A DNA stretch of 10,092 nt from an uncultured Collinsella sp. (lineage in GTDB: Bacteria; Actinomycetota; Coriobacteriia; Coriobacteriales; Coriobacteriaceae). The notes beneath the pieces were generated by a model, which searched no databases, had not been told where the DNA came from, and worked only from the letters and a program-made list of their open reading frames with translations. Shown piece by piece: positions 1-7,788 of the stretch (positions are counted from its first letter, which is position 1; each line of letters opens with the position of its first letter). The stretch lies in contig UQXC01000066.1 of assembly GCA_900544995.1 (NCBI GenBank), positions 1 through 10,092 on the forward strand. Reading direction: 5' to 3'. The position numbers and the translations under genes were made by a program.

Positions 1-3000
1 CGGCAGGTCCTGCAGGGCGATGACGTCCATGCCCATGTCGTTGGCGCTGCCGTGACCCTGCTGGTCCTCGCGCACGGCCTCGATGGCACTCACATACGTG
101 TTGGCGGCAGACATCGCCGTCACGCAGGTCACGCCGCGGCGCACCGCCTCGGTGCGCAACAGATAGCCATCGCCACGCGAACCCGGGCCGTACGGCGTGT
201 TGATGATTACCGCAATCTTGCCATCGGCGATGAGGTCGCCGATGTTGGGACGCTCGCCGTCGTGCGGGCCGCTAATCTTCTCCACGACCTCGCAGGTCAC
301 GTTGCCGCCGCGCAGCACGCGCGCCGTACCCTCGGTAGAGCAGATGTCAAAGCCCAGGTAGCGCAGGATACGCGCAACCGAAAGGATATGACGCTTGTCG
401 CGATCGCACACGCTGATGAACACCTTGCCGGCGCTCGGGTCGGGCAGCTTGTAGTCAATTGCCAGCTGCGTCTTGGCGTATGCCTCGGGATAGCTCTTAG
501 CGATACCCATGACCTCGCCCGTCGACTTCATCTCGGGCCCCAGAATAACGTCGGCTCCCGGGAAACGGCCCCAGGGCATAACGGCTTCCTTCATGCAGAA
601 CCAGTCCAGCTGACGCTCGTCGCTCGGCAGGCCCAAGCTCGCGATGGAATCGCCCGCCATGATGCGCGCCGCGCACTTGGCCAGCGGCACACCGGTGGCC
701 TTGGAGATAAACGGGACGGTACGGCTTGCGCGCGGGTTGGCCTCGATCACGTAAACGGTCTCGCCCTTGATGGCATACTGCACGTTAACCAGGCCGCGGA
801 CTCCCAGCGCCATCGCGATGCGGCGCGTGGTCTCACGGAGCTTCGCCTGCAGGCTCTCGCTAAAGCTGAACGGCGGAATGCAGGTCGCAGAGTCGCCGGA
901 GTGAATACCGGCCTCCTCGATATGCTCCAGAATGCCGCCGATGTAGACCTCTTCGCCATCGCACAGGGCGTCGACATCGGACTCGATCGCACCCTCCAGG
1001 AAGCGATCGAGGTACACCGGGTAGTCGGGGCTAATGCGCGCGGCCTCGGCCATGTAATCGCGCAGATGCTCGGCATCGTAGGCGATCATCATGCCGCGGC
1101 CGCCCAGCACGTAGCTCGGACGCACCAGCAACGGGTAGCCGATGTGCGCGGCTACGGCCTCGGCCTCCTCAAACGAGGTTGCCTGGCCCGCCGGCGGATA
1201 CATAATGCCCAGCTTGTCGAGCAGGGCGGCAAAGCGCTCGCGGTCCTCGGCAAAATCGATGGCGTCGGGCTTGGTACCCATGATGTTCACGCCGCTCTCC
1301 TCGAGCATGCGCGCCAGCTTAAGCGGGGTCTGGCCGCCGAGCGTCACCACGACGCCATCGGGGCGCTCAACGTCGATAACGTCCATGACGTCCTCGTAGG
1401 TGAGCGGCTCAAAGTACAGGCGGTCGGACGTGTCGTAGTCGGTCGAAACGGTCTCGGGATTGCAGTTGACCATGATGGTCTCAAAGCCGCGGGCCGCCAG
1501 GGCATAGCTCGCATGCACGCAGCAGTAGTCAAACTCGATGCCCTGGCCAATACGGTTGGGTCCGGCACCCAGAATCATCGCCTTGGGCTTATCTGCCGGC
1601 GTGGTCTCGTCGGGGGCCACGCACTTTTTGGCGACTGGGCTCGTGCGGTAGATGTTCTCGTAGGTCTTGTAGTGGTATTCCGTGGCACTCGAGAACTCGG
1701 CCGCGCAGGTGTCGACCGTCTTCATGCTGGGGACCACGCCCAGGCCCTTGCGATAGGCGCGCACAAAGCGCTCGTCCGAACCGGTCAGCGCGGCGATCTC
1801 GGCGTCGCTCGTACCGTACTGCTTGAGCAGGCGCATCGCGTCGGCGTCGATATCCTCCACACGCAGGCCGCGGATGCTCTCCTGGACCTGCACCATGTCG
1901 TTGATACGGTTGAGGTACCACGGATCGATACCGCAGATGGCATGGATGCGAGCGATGTCCCAGCCACGGCGCAGGGCCTCGACCACAAAGAAGATGCGAT
2001 GCTCGGTCGGGGTTGCCACGGCCTGAGCAAGCTCGTCGTCGCTCAGCTTATCGGCACCCTCTTTGCCACCGGCGCAAATGCCCTGGTGGCCATCCTCCAG
2101 CGAGCGCATAGCCTTGCCAAAGGCCTCCTCAAAGGTGCGACCGATCGCCATAATCTCGCCCACGGCCTTCATGCGCGTGGTGAGCGTGGGGTCGGTACCC
2201 TTGAACTTCTCGAAGGCAAAGCGCGGCACCTTGACCACACAGTAGTCGATTGTGGGCTCAAAGCAGGCGGGCGTAGCCTTGGTGATGTCGTTGACGATCT
2301 CGTCGAGCGTGTAGCCCACAGCCAGGCGCGCGGCGGCCTTGGCGATGGGGAAACCCGTGGCCTTGGAAGCGAGGGCGGACGAGCGGCTCACGCGCGGGTT
2401 CATCTCGATGACGATCAGGCGGCCGGTGTTGGGGTTCACGGCAAACTGCACATTGGAGCCACCGGTCTCGACGCCGATCTTCTCCAGAATGGCGAGCGAG
2501 GCCACGCGCATGCGCTGATACTCAAGGTCGGAGAGCGTCTGCGCCGGCGCCACGGTGATGGAGTCGCCGGTATGCACGCCCATGGGGTCGAGGTTCTCGA
2601 TGGAGCACACGATGATGCCGTTGCCGGCGTGGTCACGCATGACCTCCATCTCATACTCTTTCCAGCCCTCGATGGACTCCTCGACCAGCACCTCGTGGGC
2701 AGGCGAGAGCTCGAGGCCCTGGCTCACGATGGAGACGAGCTCCTCGTGGGTGTGAGCGATGCCGCCGCCGGCGCCACCGAGGGTAAAGCTCGGGCGCAGC
2801 ACGCAGGGATAGCCCACGCGCTCGGCGATAGCCTCGGCGTCGGCCACGCTGTAGGCATAGCCCGAGCGCGCGACCTCCAGGCCAATCTCGGCCATGGCCT
2901 CGTTAAAGAGCTTGCGGTCCTCGCCGCGCTCGATAGCGGCCAGGTCGCAGCCGATCATCTCGACGCCGTACTTGTCGAGCGTGCCGTCTTTCGCCAGCTC

Positions 3001-3300
3001 GACGGCGGCGTTCAGACCGGTCTGGCCGCCCAGCGTGGGCAGCAGCGCGTCCGGGCGCTCTTTCTTGATCACGCGCTCGATAAACTCGGCGGTGATGGGC
3101 TCGACATAGGTGCGGTCGGCAAGACCCGGGTCGGTCATGATGGTCGCCGGGTTGGAATTGACCAGGATAACCTCAAAGCCATCCTCCTTAAGCACCTTGC
3201 AGGCCTGGGCGCCGGAGTAGTCAAACTCGCAGGCCTGACCAATGACGATGGGGCCCGAACCAATGACGAGGATACGCTTGATGTCAGTACGTTTCGGCAT
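1..3300 (-). CDS. carB: Carbamoyl-phosphate synthase large subunit (3' end beyond window)
   Basis: CarB makes carbamoyl phosphate from bicarbonate, two ATP and ammonia channelled from the CarA glutaminase, feeding pyrimidine and arginine synthesis in the cytoplasm. Translating minus from the ATG at 3300 gives 1100 uninterrupted codons to the window edge; E. coli CarB is 1073 residues, so only the last few residues are missing. The first ATP-grasp half opens with GSGPIVIGQACEFDYSG and has NPRVSRSSALASKATG at about residue 301. The oligomerisation domain carries DPWYL near residue 458. The second half starts with LGAGPNRIGQGIEFDYCCVHA-like sequence at about 575-590 and has NPRASRTVPFISKATG. The MGS-like allosteric domain begins near residue 950 and keeps the IINT motif that contacts UMP or ornithine in E. 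coli. The start is fixed by AGGAG at 3308-3312 inside the carA tail; carA's stop lies one base upstream, so the two are translationally coupled. Confidence 0.98.
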   Translation of the reverse strand, partial: MPKRTDIKRILVIGSGPIVIGQACEFDYSGAQACKVLKEDGFEVILVNSNPATIMTDPGLADRTYVEPITAEFIERVIKKERPDALLPTLGGQTGLNAAVELAKDGTLDKYGVEMIGCDLAAIERGEDRKLFNEAMAEIGLEVARSGYAYSVADAEAIAERVGYPCVLRPSFTLGGAGGGIAHTHEELVSIVSQGLELSPAHEVLVEESIEGWKEYEMEVMRDHAGNGIIVCSIENLDPMGVHTGDSITVAPAQTLSDLEYQRMRVASLAILEKIGVETGGSNVQFAVNPNTGRLIVIEMNPRVSRSSALASKATGFPIAKAAARLAVGYTLDEIVNDITKATPACFEPTIDYCVVKVPRFAFEKFKGTDPTLTTRMKAVGEIMAIGRTFEEAFGKAMRSLEDGHQGICAGGKEGADKLSDDELAQAVATPTEHRIFFVVEALRRGWDIARIHAICGIDPWYLNRINDMVQVQESIRGLRVEDIDADAMRLLKQYGTSDAEIAALTGSDERFVRAYRKGLGVVPSMKTVDTCAAEFSSATEYHYKTYENIYRTSPVAKKCVAPDETTPADKPKAMILGAGPNRIGQGIEFDYCCVHASYALAARGFETIMVNCNPETVSTDYDTSDRLYFEPLTYEDVMDVIDVERPDGVVVTLGGQTPLKLARMLEESGVNIMGTKPDAIDFAEDRERFAALLDKLGIMYPPAGQATSFEEAEAVAAHIGYPLLVRPSYVLGGRGMMIAYDAEHLRDYMAEAARISPDYPVYLDRFLEGAIESDVDALCDGEEVYIGGILEHIEEAGIHSGDSATCIPPFSFSESLQAKLRETTRRIAMALGVRGLVNVQYAIKGETVYVIEANPRASRTVPFISKATGVPLAKCAARIMAGDSIASLGLPSDERQLDWFCMKEAVMPWGRFPGADVILGPEMKSTGEVMGIAKSYPEAYAKTQLAIDYKLPDPSAGKVFISVCDRDKRHILSVARILRYLGFDICSTEGTARVLRGGNVTCEVVEKISGPHDGERPNIGDLIADGKIAVIINTPYGPGSRGDGYLLRTEAVRRGVTCVTAMSAANTYVSAIEAVREDQQGHGSANDMGMDVIALQDLP

Positions 3301-3301
3301 G

Positions 3302-4741
3302 TTAGTTCTCCTCGGTCTCGGTCGCGGCGGTCTCGGCGAAATTCCAGCCAGCCAGGCGGTCCTTCGCGGTGTCGATGTCCAGGTAGTTCTCCTCGCCGTC
3401 CATGAGTCGCGTAAAGGCGGTAAAGAGATAGTGGGCATCGGTGGGACCAGGCGAGGCCTCGGGGTGGTACTGGACCGAGAAGCACGGGGCGTCGAGTAGC
3501 TGGATGCCCTCGGCGGTGCCGTCGTTGAGGTTCACATGTGTCAGGCGAATGCGGCCAAAGCGCTCGTTCATCACGACCGGCGCGATTCCGCGGCGCACCC
3601 AGACGCGCAGATCTCCATCGGCCGCATGCTCGGTCTCGCCGCCGGAAAGCTCGGGGACAAGCTTGCCCAAGCTGGGGAACAGCAGGCCAAAGCCATGGTT
3701 TTGTGCGGTGATCTCCACGCGACGGCTTACCAGGTTCATGACCGGCTGGTTGCCACCGCGGTGACCGAACTTAAGCTTTTCCATCTGGGCACCGCAGGCC
3801 AGGCTGATCATCTGGTGACCAAGACAAATACCAAAGACCGGCACCTTGCCGATCAGCTGCTGCACCTGCTCGTAGGTCTCCACCACGGCATCGGGGTCGC
3901 CGGGGCCGTTGGACAAAAAGACGCCATCGGGATTCATGTCGAGCACCTCACTCGCGGGCGTATCCCACGGCACGACGGTAAGGTCGCAGCCGGCGCGGAC
4001 CAGCCCCTCCAGAATGCCGCGCTTCACACCGCAGTCGTAGGCGACCACTTTGTGACGGGCAGGAGCGGCAGCCGAAAGCGCAAAGTCATGCGTGGCAGGC
4101 AGGTCGGCGGTCACAAACTCGTGAGGCGCGGGGCAACTCACGGTCTTGACCAGGTTCTCGCCTACCAGCGTGGGCGCCGCGGCCAGACGCTCGGCAAGCT
4201 CGTCGACGTCGAAGACCTCAGTAGAGATAATGCCCATCTTGGAACCATTGTCGCGCAGATGGCGCACCAGAGCGCGGGTGTCGACACCCTCGATAGCGAC
4301 GATGCCGTGGGCGCGCAGGTACTCCGGCACGCTGACGGCCGAGCGCCAGTTAGAAGGCGTGGCGCACATGTCGCGAACGATCATGCCGCGCATAGCCGGA
4401 GCGCTCGCGGGGCGCACGGCGTCGCCGGGGAAGGCCGACTGGACGTCGGTCTCGTCGATACCGTAGTTGCCGATCTGCGGATAGGTCATGGTTACGATTT
4501 GGCCGGCATAACTCGGGTCGGTCATGACCTCAAAGTAGCCCTCGAGCGAGGTGTTGAAGCAGACTTCGCCGGTCGCGGTGCCCTCGGCGCCGCATGCACG
4601 TCCATAAAAAATGGTCCCATCCTCAAGATACAGGATGCAGGGACCGCAGGTGCCCTTGCTGGTTTTGGCCAGCATGCGCTGGCAAAGCTCGCTGGGCGCG
4701 AAGGTGCGGGCGGCAGCGCCCGCGGTATGGTTGTTCGCCAT
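3302..4741 (-). CDS. carA: Carbamoyl-phosphate synthase small subunit (glutaminase), with an insertion
   Basis: CarA hydrolyses glutamine and passes ammonia to CarB. The protein is 479 residues, about 100 longer than the usual 360-385. The CarA-specific N-terminal domain spans about residues 36-200 (LEDGTIFYG, GEVCFNTSLEGYFEVMTDPS, TYPQIGNYG). The class I glutamine amidotransferase domain spans about 230-445, with nucleophile Cys306 in GICLGHQ and His426/Glu428 in HPEASPGP. Extra length comes from a ~36-residue N-terminal extension, a ~36-residue insertion between QNHGF (347-351) and THVNLNDGT (401-409), and a ~30-residue acidic tail. The start chosen is the ATG at 4741, preceded by AAGGAG at 4746-4751. 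An in-frame ATG at 4762 is rejected because it lies inside the leader hairpin without its own Shine-Dalgarno. The leader carries a probable PyrR-binding hairpin. carB follows after one base. Confidence 0.97.
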   Translation of the reverse strand: MANNHTAGAAARTFAPSELCQRMLAKTSKGTCGPCILYLEDGTIFYGRACGAEGTATGEVCFNTSLEGYFEVMTDPSYAGQIVTMTYPQIGNYGIDETDVQSAFPGDAVRPASAPAMRGMIVRDMCATPSNWRSAVSVPEYLRAHGIVAIEGVDTRALVRHLRDNGSKMGIISTEVFDVDELAERLAAAPTLVGENLVKTVSCPAPHEFVTADLPATHDFALSAAAPARHKVVAYDCGVKRGILEGLVRAGCDLTVVPWDTPASEVLDMNPDGVFLSNGPGDPDAVVETYEQVQQLIGKVPVFGICLGHQMISLACGAQMEKLKFGHRGGNQPVMNLVSRRVEITAQNHGFGLLFPSLGKLVPELSGGETEHAADGDLRVWVRRGIAPVVMNERFGRIRLTHVNLNDGTAEGIQLLDAPCFSVQYHPEASPGPTDAHYLFTAFTRLMDGEENYLDIDTAKDRLAGWNFAETAATETEEN

Positions 4742-4745
4742 AATT

Positions 4746-4778
4746 CTCCTTCCCGGTCTCACAGGACCGGCTTAAAGG
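4746..4778 (-). promoter_or_regulatory. Probable PyrR-binding RNA hairpin overlapping the carA ribosome binding site
   Basis: Read on the minus strand, 4770-4765 (CCGGTC) pairs perfectly with 4758-4753 (GACCGG) around the six-base loop CTGTGA (4764-4759). Below it is an asymmetric internal bulge (TAAG on the 5' side, G on the 3' side). Then a lower stem pairs CCTT (4778-4775) with AAGG (4751-4748). That AAGG is part of the carA Shine-Dalgarno AAGGAG (4746-4751), with ATG four bases later. The CNGNGA hexaloop, the purine-rich 5' bulge and the short lower stem are the known hallmarks of PyrR-binding loops. PyrR bound to UMP should stabilise the hairpin and block initiation. This is the translational mode of control proposed for some actinobacterial pyr operons, rather than the attenuation seen in Bacillus. 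The structure is seen in the sequence; the ligand and protein are inferred. Confidence 0.8.
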
Positions 4779-4794
4779 TGTGTAGTTAGGCCTC

Positions 4795-4810
4795 GCGGTA
4801 TTGTAACCGC
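4795..4810 (-). promoter_or_regulatory. Possible carAB promoter -10 element within a small dyad
   Basis: On the minus strand TACAAT (4805-4800) differs from the TATAAT consensus by one base. It lies about 25-30 bases upstream of the PyrR-type hairpin, so a start near 4793 would give a ~50-nt leader containing the whole hairpin. The hexamer is flanked exactly by GCGGT and ACCGC, a 5-bp inverted repeat. No good -35 box is seen at 16-19 bp spacing. The region upstream (about 4811-4880) is AT-rich compared with the genes and holds other weak candidates, so the promoter assignment is tentative. Confidence 0.35.
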
Positions 4811-4900
4811 AAGTATGCCTCATGGCGTTAATTTCATCGAAATGTTTACGAAATGATAATTATGACTTTCTATGCATAATGATTTTTCTGGGACGGGGAT

Positions 4901-4942
4901 TAAAAAATCATCCCGCGAGGCTTGTGGCTCACGCGGGATGAT
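4901..4942 (-). terminator. Rho-independent terminator after the membrane protein gene
   Basis: On the minus strand an 11-bp perfect stem (ATCATCCCGCG at 4942-4932 with CGCGGGATGAT at 4917-4907) encloses a 14-nt loop. It runs directly into a run of six T that includes the last stem base (4907-4902 are A on the plus strand). It begins six bases after the stop codon of the upstream gene at 4949-4951. This is a textbook intrinsic terminator and separates that transcript from carAB. Confidence 0.93.
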
Positions 4943-4948
4943 GACGTC

Positions 4949-5914
4949 TTACTTTTTCTTGTCCTGTTCCAGCAGATCGGACGGCGTTCGGTCGGGCTTG
5001 CCGCCGCGGAAAATTTCGCGGCCATGCAGACGATGCTCCAGGTCACGTTCGGCCTTTTCCTCGTCAATCTTGGTCTGGCTCACCACCGGGTCCTCAATCA
5101 ACGACGACACCGAGTTCACCTGCTTCTGAATGCGCTCGGCGACGGTGTCATCCATACTCACGATGCGCATCTTCCAGTCGATATTCGTGGCGTTGGATGA
5201 GCTCTTGGTCCACACGAACGTCAGGATGGCGCTCTGGTGGCCGTGGGCGGGAAACATGCCAAAGAAGGAATCGTGCTGAATGTTGCTATCCTCGTCGATA
5301 TAGGCGTGAACGTTATACACCACGCGGTCGATCTTATCGTTGAGCAGCGCGTTGGTCGCAAGCGCCGCGGCCTGAATCTGCCCGTTGGACAGCAGCTCGA
5401 GCTCGTTGGCAGACGATGTGTCCAACACCGTCACCTCGACCGTGCCCGTACGCTCATCGGCTTCATCGACGGTAAAGTCGAGCGGGAACTGCGTAAAGCC
5501 GTTGCCCCACTCAAGGCCGCCCTTGAGCGCGGTCGAGACAGTATCTACCGAAACGCTCTCGGAGAGGTTCGCGGTGTTCAGGCGTCGCATCACGCCGTAG
5601 CCAATCTGCATGCCCACGATCAGCACCAAGATGCCGATGACCATGGCCATCGCGGTCTTCGTAATGGTATGGCTCACCTGCGAGCCCGAAGGATCGTCCT
5701 CGGACAGCGGGTCGATATGTTTTGCCTGGCTCGCGCGGTCCTCGCTGCGCAGCTGCGCTAGCGCCGCTTTGTCACCGCGCTTGGCCGCCGCCTCCTTCTC
5801 GCGCATACGCTCGGTGCGCTTTTTGGCAAGCGTGGGATCCAAGACACCGGATGCATCGATTTCGGAGAATAACTCCGTCACTTCTTCCGGAGTCAAAGGG
5901 TTCTTGTCAGCCAT
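4949..5914 (-). CDS. Hypothetical single-pass membrane protein
   Basis: I do not recognise a named family in this 321-residue protein. It has a hydrophilic, charged N-terminal part (residues 1-85) with an EVTELFSEIDASG-type start and an Ala/Lys/Arg/Glu-rich stretch at 30-65 likely to be helical. One hydrophobic segment follows at about 86-109. A mixed, soluble-looking region spans about 110-270, and a charged C-terminal tail at 280-321 ends in DKKK. There is no cleavable signal peptide. The basic residues around 30-65 favour a cytoplasmic N-terminus and an extracytoplasmic C-terminal domain, but topology is inferred. The start ATG at 5914 follows an AGGAAG ribosome site by three bases. The upstream ABC exporter gene ends 19 bases before it, so the two are almost surely co-transcribed; a strong terminator follows. 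It could be an accessory partner of the exporter or an unrelated envelope protein. Confidence 0.88.
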   Translation of the reverse strand: MADKNPLTPEEVTELFSEIDASGVLDPTLAKKRTERMREKEAAAKRGDKAALAQLRSEDRASQAKHIDPLSEDDPSGSQVSHTITKTAMAMVIGILVLIVGMQIGYGVMRRLNTANLSESVSVDTVSTALKGGLEWGNGFTQFPLDFTVDEADERTGTVEVTVLDTSSANELELLSNGQIQAAALATNALLNDKIDRVVYNVHAYIDEDSNIQHDSFFGMFPAHGHQSAILTFVWTKSSSNATNIDWKMRIVSMDDTVAERIQKQVNSVSSLIEDPVVSQTKIDEEKAERDLEHRLHGREIFRGGKPDRTPSDLLEQDKKK

Positions 5915-5933
5915 AAACTTCCTGTCATATCAA

Positions 5934-7706
5934 TCAGTCGAGCTCGTGCGCACGCGCACCTTCGAACTGCATTCGATAGTAACGGGCATAGGTGCCGGCG
6001 CGGGCGAGAAGCTCCTCGTGCGTGCCACGCTCCACAACGCGACCATGCTCAACGGTCGCAATCTCATCGGCATGCTTAATGGTCGAAAGACGGTGGGCAA
6101 TGATAATTGTGGTGCGGCCGCGTGCCAGCTCTTCGAGTGACTCCTGCACCGCCTCCTCGCTCTCGTTATCCAAAGCGCTCGTCGCTTCGTCCAGAATCAG
6201 GATCTTGGGGTTCTTGAGAAACACGCGCGCGATGGCAACGCGCTGCTTCTGTCCGCCCGAAAGACGGCTGCCGCGCTCGCCCACGACCGTGTCATAGCCC
6301 TGTGGAAGCGACTCGATAAAGGCATCGATGTTGGCGCGGCGGGCGGCGTCGGCGATCTCTTCCGCCGTAGCGCCCGGCTTGCCGTAGGCGATGTTCTCGC
6401 CAATCGTACCGTCAAACAGATAGACATCCTGCTGCACCAGGCCGATGGCACGACGCAGGCTCTGCTGCGTCACATCGCGCACGTCCTGGCCGTCGATGCT
6501 AATGGATCCGGCAGCCACGTCATAAAAGCGCGGCAACAGCGAACAGGTCGTGGACTTGCCACCGCCCGAAGGGCCAACCAAAGCGATGGTCTGCCCAGGC
6601 TTGATGGACAGATTCATATGGTCGATAACGGGACGCTCGTCGGCATCGCCCTCGCCCAGCTCAACATCCTCGTAGTTAAAGCACACGTCGTGATACTCCA
6701 CGGCGCCGGCAGTCACCTGCAGATCAGTGGCGCCCGGCTTGTCCTGGATATCCGGCGCGGTCGAGAGCACCTCGTCCATACGCTTAAAGCCGGCGATAGC
6801 CTTCTGATACGTTTCGGCCGAATTGACAAGCGTCTCGAGCGGCGTGCAGAACAGCGAAATATAGAGTGCAAAGGTCGCCATATCGACCGCCTGCAGCTGT
6901 CCCTGGGCGACCAGCCAGCCGCCCAGCAGCACCACGATCACGTACAGCACACCCGAGAGCAGGCCATATGTCGCGGTATAGACGCCCATGGCGTGATACA
7001 TGTTCTCCTTGGACGAAAGATAGCGATTGTTTGAGGCGCGGAACTTGAAGCGTTCGGTCTCCTCATTGGCAAAGCTCTTGACCACGCGCATGCCCGCCAG
7101 CGAATCCTGCAGCTGCGCATTGATGCCACTGATCTTTTTGCGGTTGTCGCTAAAGACCTCGCGCATGCGCATGTTCTGCCAAAACATGATGACCGCAAAC
7201 GCCGCCGTCACCACGGCCATGGCGAGCGCCAGCACCGGGGCGATGGTAAAGAGAATCACAAACGAGCCGATAATCTCGATGCCGCAGATGATGATCCACT
7301 CGGGCACGTGGTGCGCCGCCTCGCAGATATCGAACAGGTCGTTGACCACGCGGCTCATCATGTCGCCCGAGCTGTTGCGGTCGAAGTACGCAAAGCTAAA
7401 GCGCTCATACTGGTCGAACAGGTCCTCGCGCATCTTGGACTCCATGCGCGCGCCCATCACGTGACCCCAATAGCTCACAAAGTAGCGGCAGGCGCAGCGG
7501 ACGGCATACATCAACACCAAGCCCACCGCGATCATGCCGAGCGCCTGCATAATGGCAGCCTGACCCTGAGTAAACAGCCCACCGGTCAAATTGCGCAGAA
7601 TAATGGGGAACGCCAGGTCAATGGCGGCAAGCACCAGAGCACAAACAGTATCAGCAACAAAAAGCCCCATCTGGGGCTTGTAATAAGACAAAAACCTCTT
7701 CAGCAT
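5934..7706 (-). CDS. ABC exporter half-transporter (fused permease and ATPase)
   Basis: This is a 590-residue type IV (exporter-fold) ABC half-transporter, the usual length for the family, expected to work as a homodimer or heterodimer in the cytoplasmic membrane. The membrane domain covers about residues 1-310, with six predicted helices near 15-37, 55-77, 137-158, 160-178, 247-268 and 278-298. The nucleotide-binding domain covers about 335-580. It has Walker A GPSGGGKST (378-386), a Q-loop in VQQDVYLFDG (about 424-433), signature LSGGQ (482-486), Walker B ILILDE (502-507, with catalytic Glu507) and the H-loop His538 in IIIAHRLS. All catalytic motifs are intact, so both ATP sites of a homodimer would be competent. 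ATG at 7706 follows GAGG (7712-7715) by five bases. No partner half-transporter is adjacent. The substrate (drug, lipid or peptide) cannot be read from sequence. Confidence 0.95.
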   Translation of the reverse strand: MLKRFLSYYKPQMGLFVADTVCALVLAAIDLAFPIILRNLTGGLFTQGQAAIMQALGMIAVGLVLMYAVRCACRYFVSYWGHVMGARMESKMREDLFDQYERFSFAYFDRNSSGDMMSRVVNDLFDICEAAHHVPEWIIICGIEIIGSFVILFTIAPVLALAMAVVTAAFAVIMFWQNMRMREVFSDNRKKISGINAQLQDSLAGMRVVKSFANEETERFKFRASNNRYLSSKENMYHAMGVYTATYGLLSGVLYVIVVLLGGWLVAQGQLQAVDMATFALYISLFCTPLETLVNSAETYQKAIAGFKRMDEVLSTAPDIQDKPGATDLQVTAGAVEYHDVCFNYEDVELGEGDADERPVIDHMNLSIKPGQTIALVGPSGGGKSTTCSLLPRFYDVAAGSISIDGQDVRDVTQQSLRRAIGLVQQDVYLFDGTIGENIAYGKPGATAEEIADAARRANIDAFIESLPQGYDTVVGERGSRLSGGQKQRVAIARVFLKNPKILILDEATSALDNESEEAVQESLEELARGRTTIIIAHRLSTIKHADEIATVEHGRVVERGTHEELLARAGTYARYYRMQFEGARAHELD

Positions 7707-7737
7707 GTGATCCTCAAAGAAATATCAGCAACGCAAG

Positions 7738-7776
7738 GCCCTGGGACAAAGCAATCAGTAGTACTTGTCCCAGGGC
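7738..7776 (-). terminator. Perfect 12-bp hairpin in the NUDIX-ABC gap
   Basis: GCCCTGGGACAA (7738-7749) is the exact reverse complement of TTGTCCCAGGGC (7765-7776), with a 15-nt loop. It starts 12 bases past the NUDIX stop codon and lies ~30 bases before the exporter start. Neither side has a real T-run; the minus strand continues CTTGCGTTGC. It may be a weak or Rho-assisted terminator, an RNA-stability hairpin that sets the exporter level, or a dispersed repeat. The structure is certain; the terminator label is a guess. Confidence 0.5.
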
Positions 7777-7788
7777 TATCCCCACCCG

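Noticed and set aside
52..3405. A plus-strand open frame of over 1100 codons across carB.
   Set aside because: It lies codon-on-codon antisense to carB, so a stop would need TTA, CTA or TCA in the sense gene, which are rare in this GC-rich codon usage. The translation is low-complexity and rich in His/Ala/Gly/Arg, with no family resemblance.
4742..4762. Upstream ATG at 4762 as the carA start, adding seven residues.
   Set aside because: That ATG falls in the loop/stem of the leader hairpin without a spaced Shine-Dalgarno. The ATG at 4741 has AAGGAG four bases upstream.
3536..4789. A 417-codon plus-strand open frame over carA.
   Set aside because: It is in exact antisense phase with carA, and the translation has the same low-complexity His/Gly/Ala-rich look. 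carA itself has every family motif.
4879..4911. A 9-bp AT-rich inverted repeat (ATGATTTTT / AAAAATCAT) next to the terminator.
   Set aside because: One arm is simply the terminator T-run and stem base, and T/A-rich palindromes are easily formed by chance. There is no plus-strand gene here for it to terminate.
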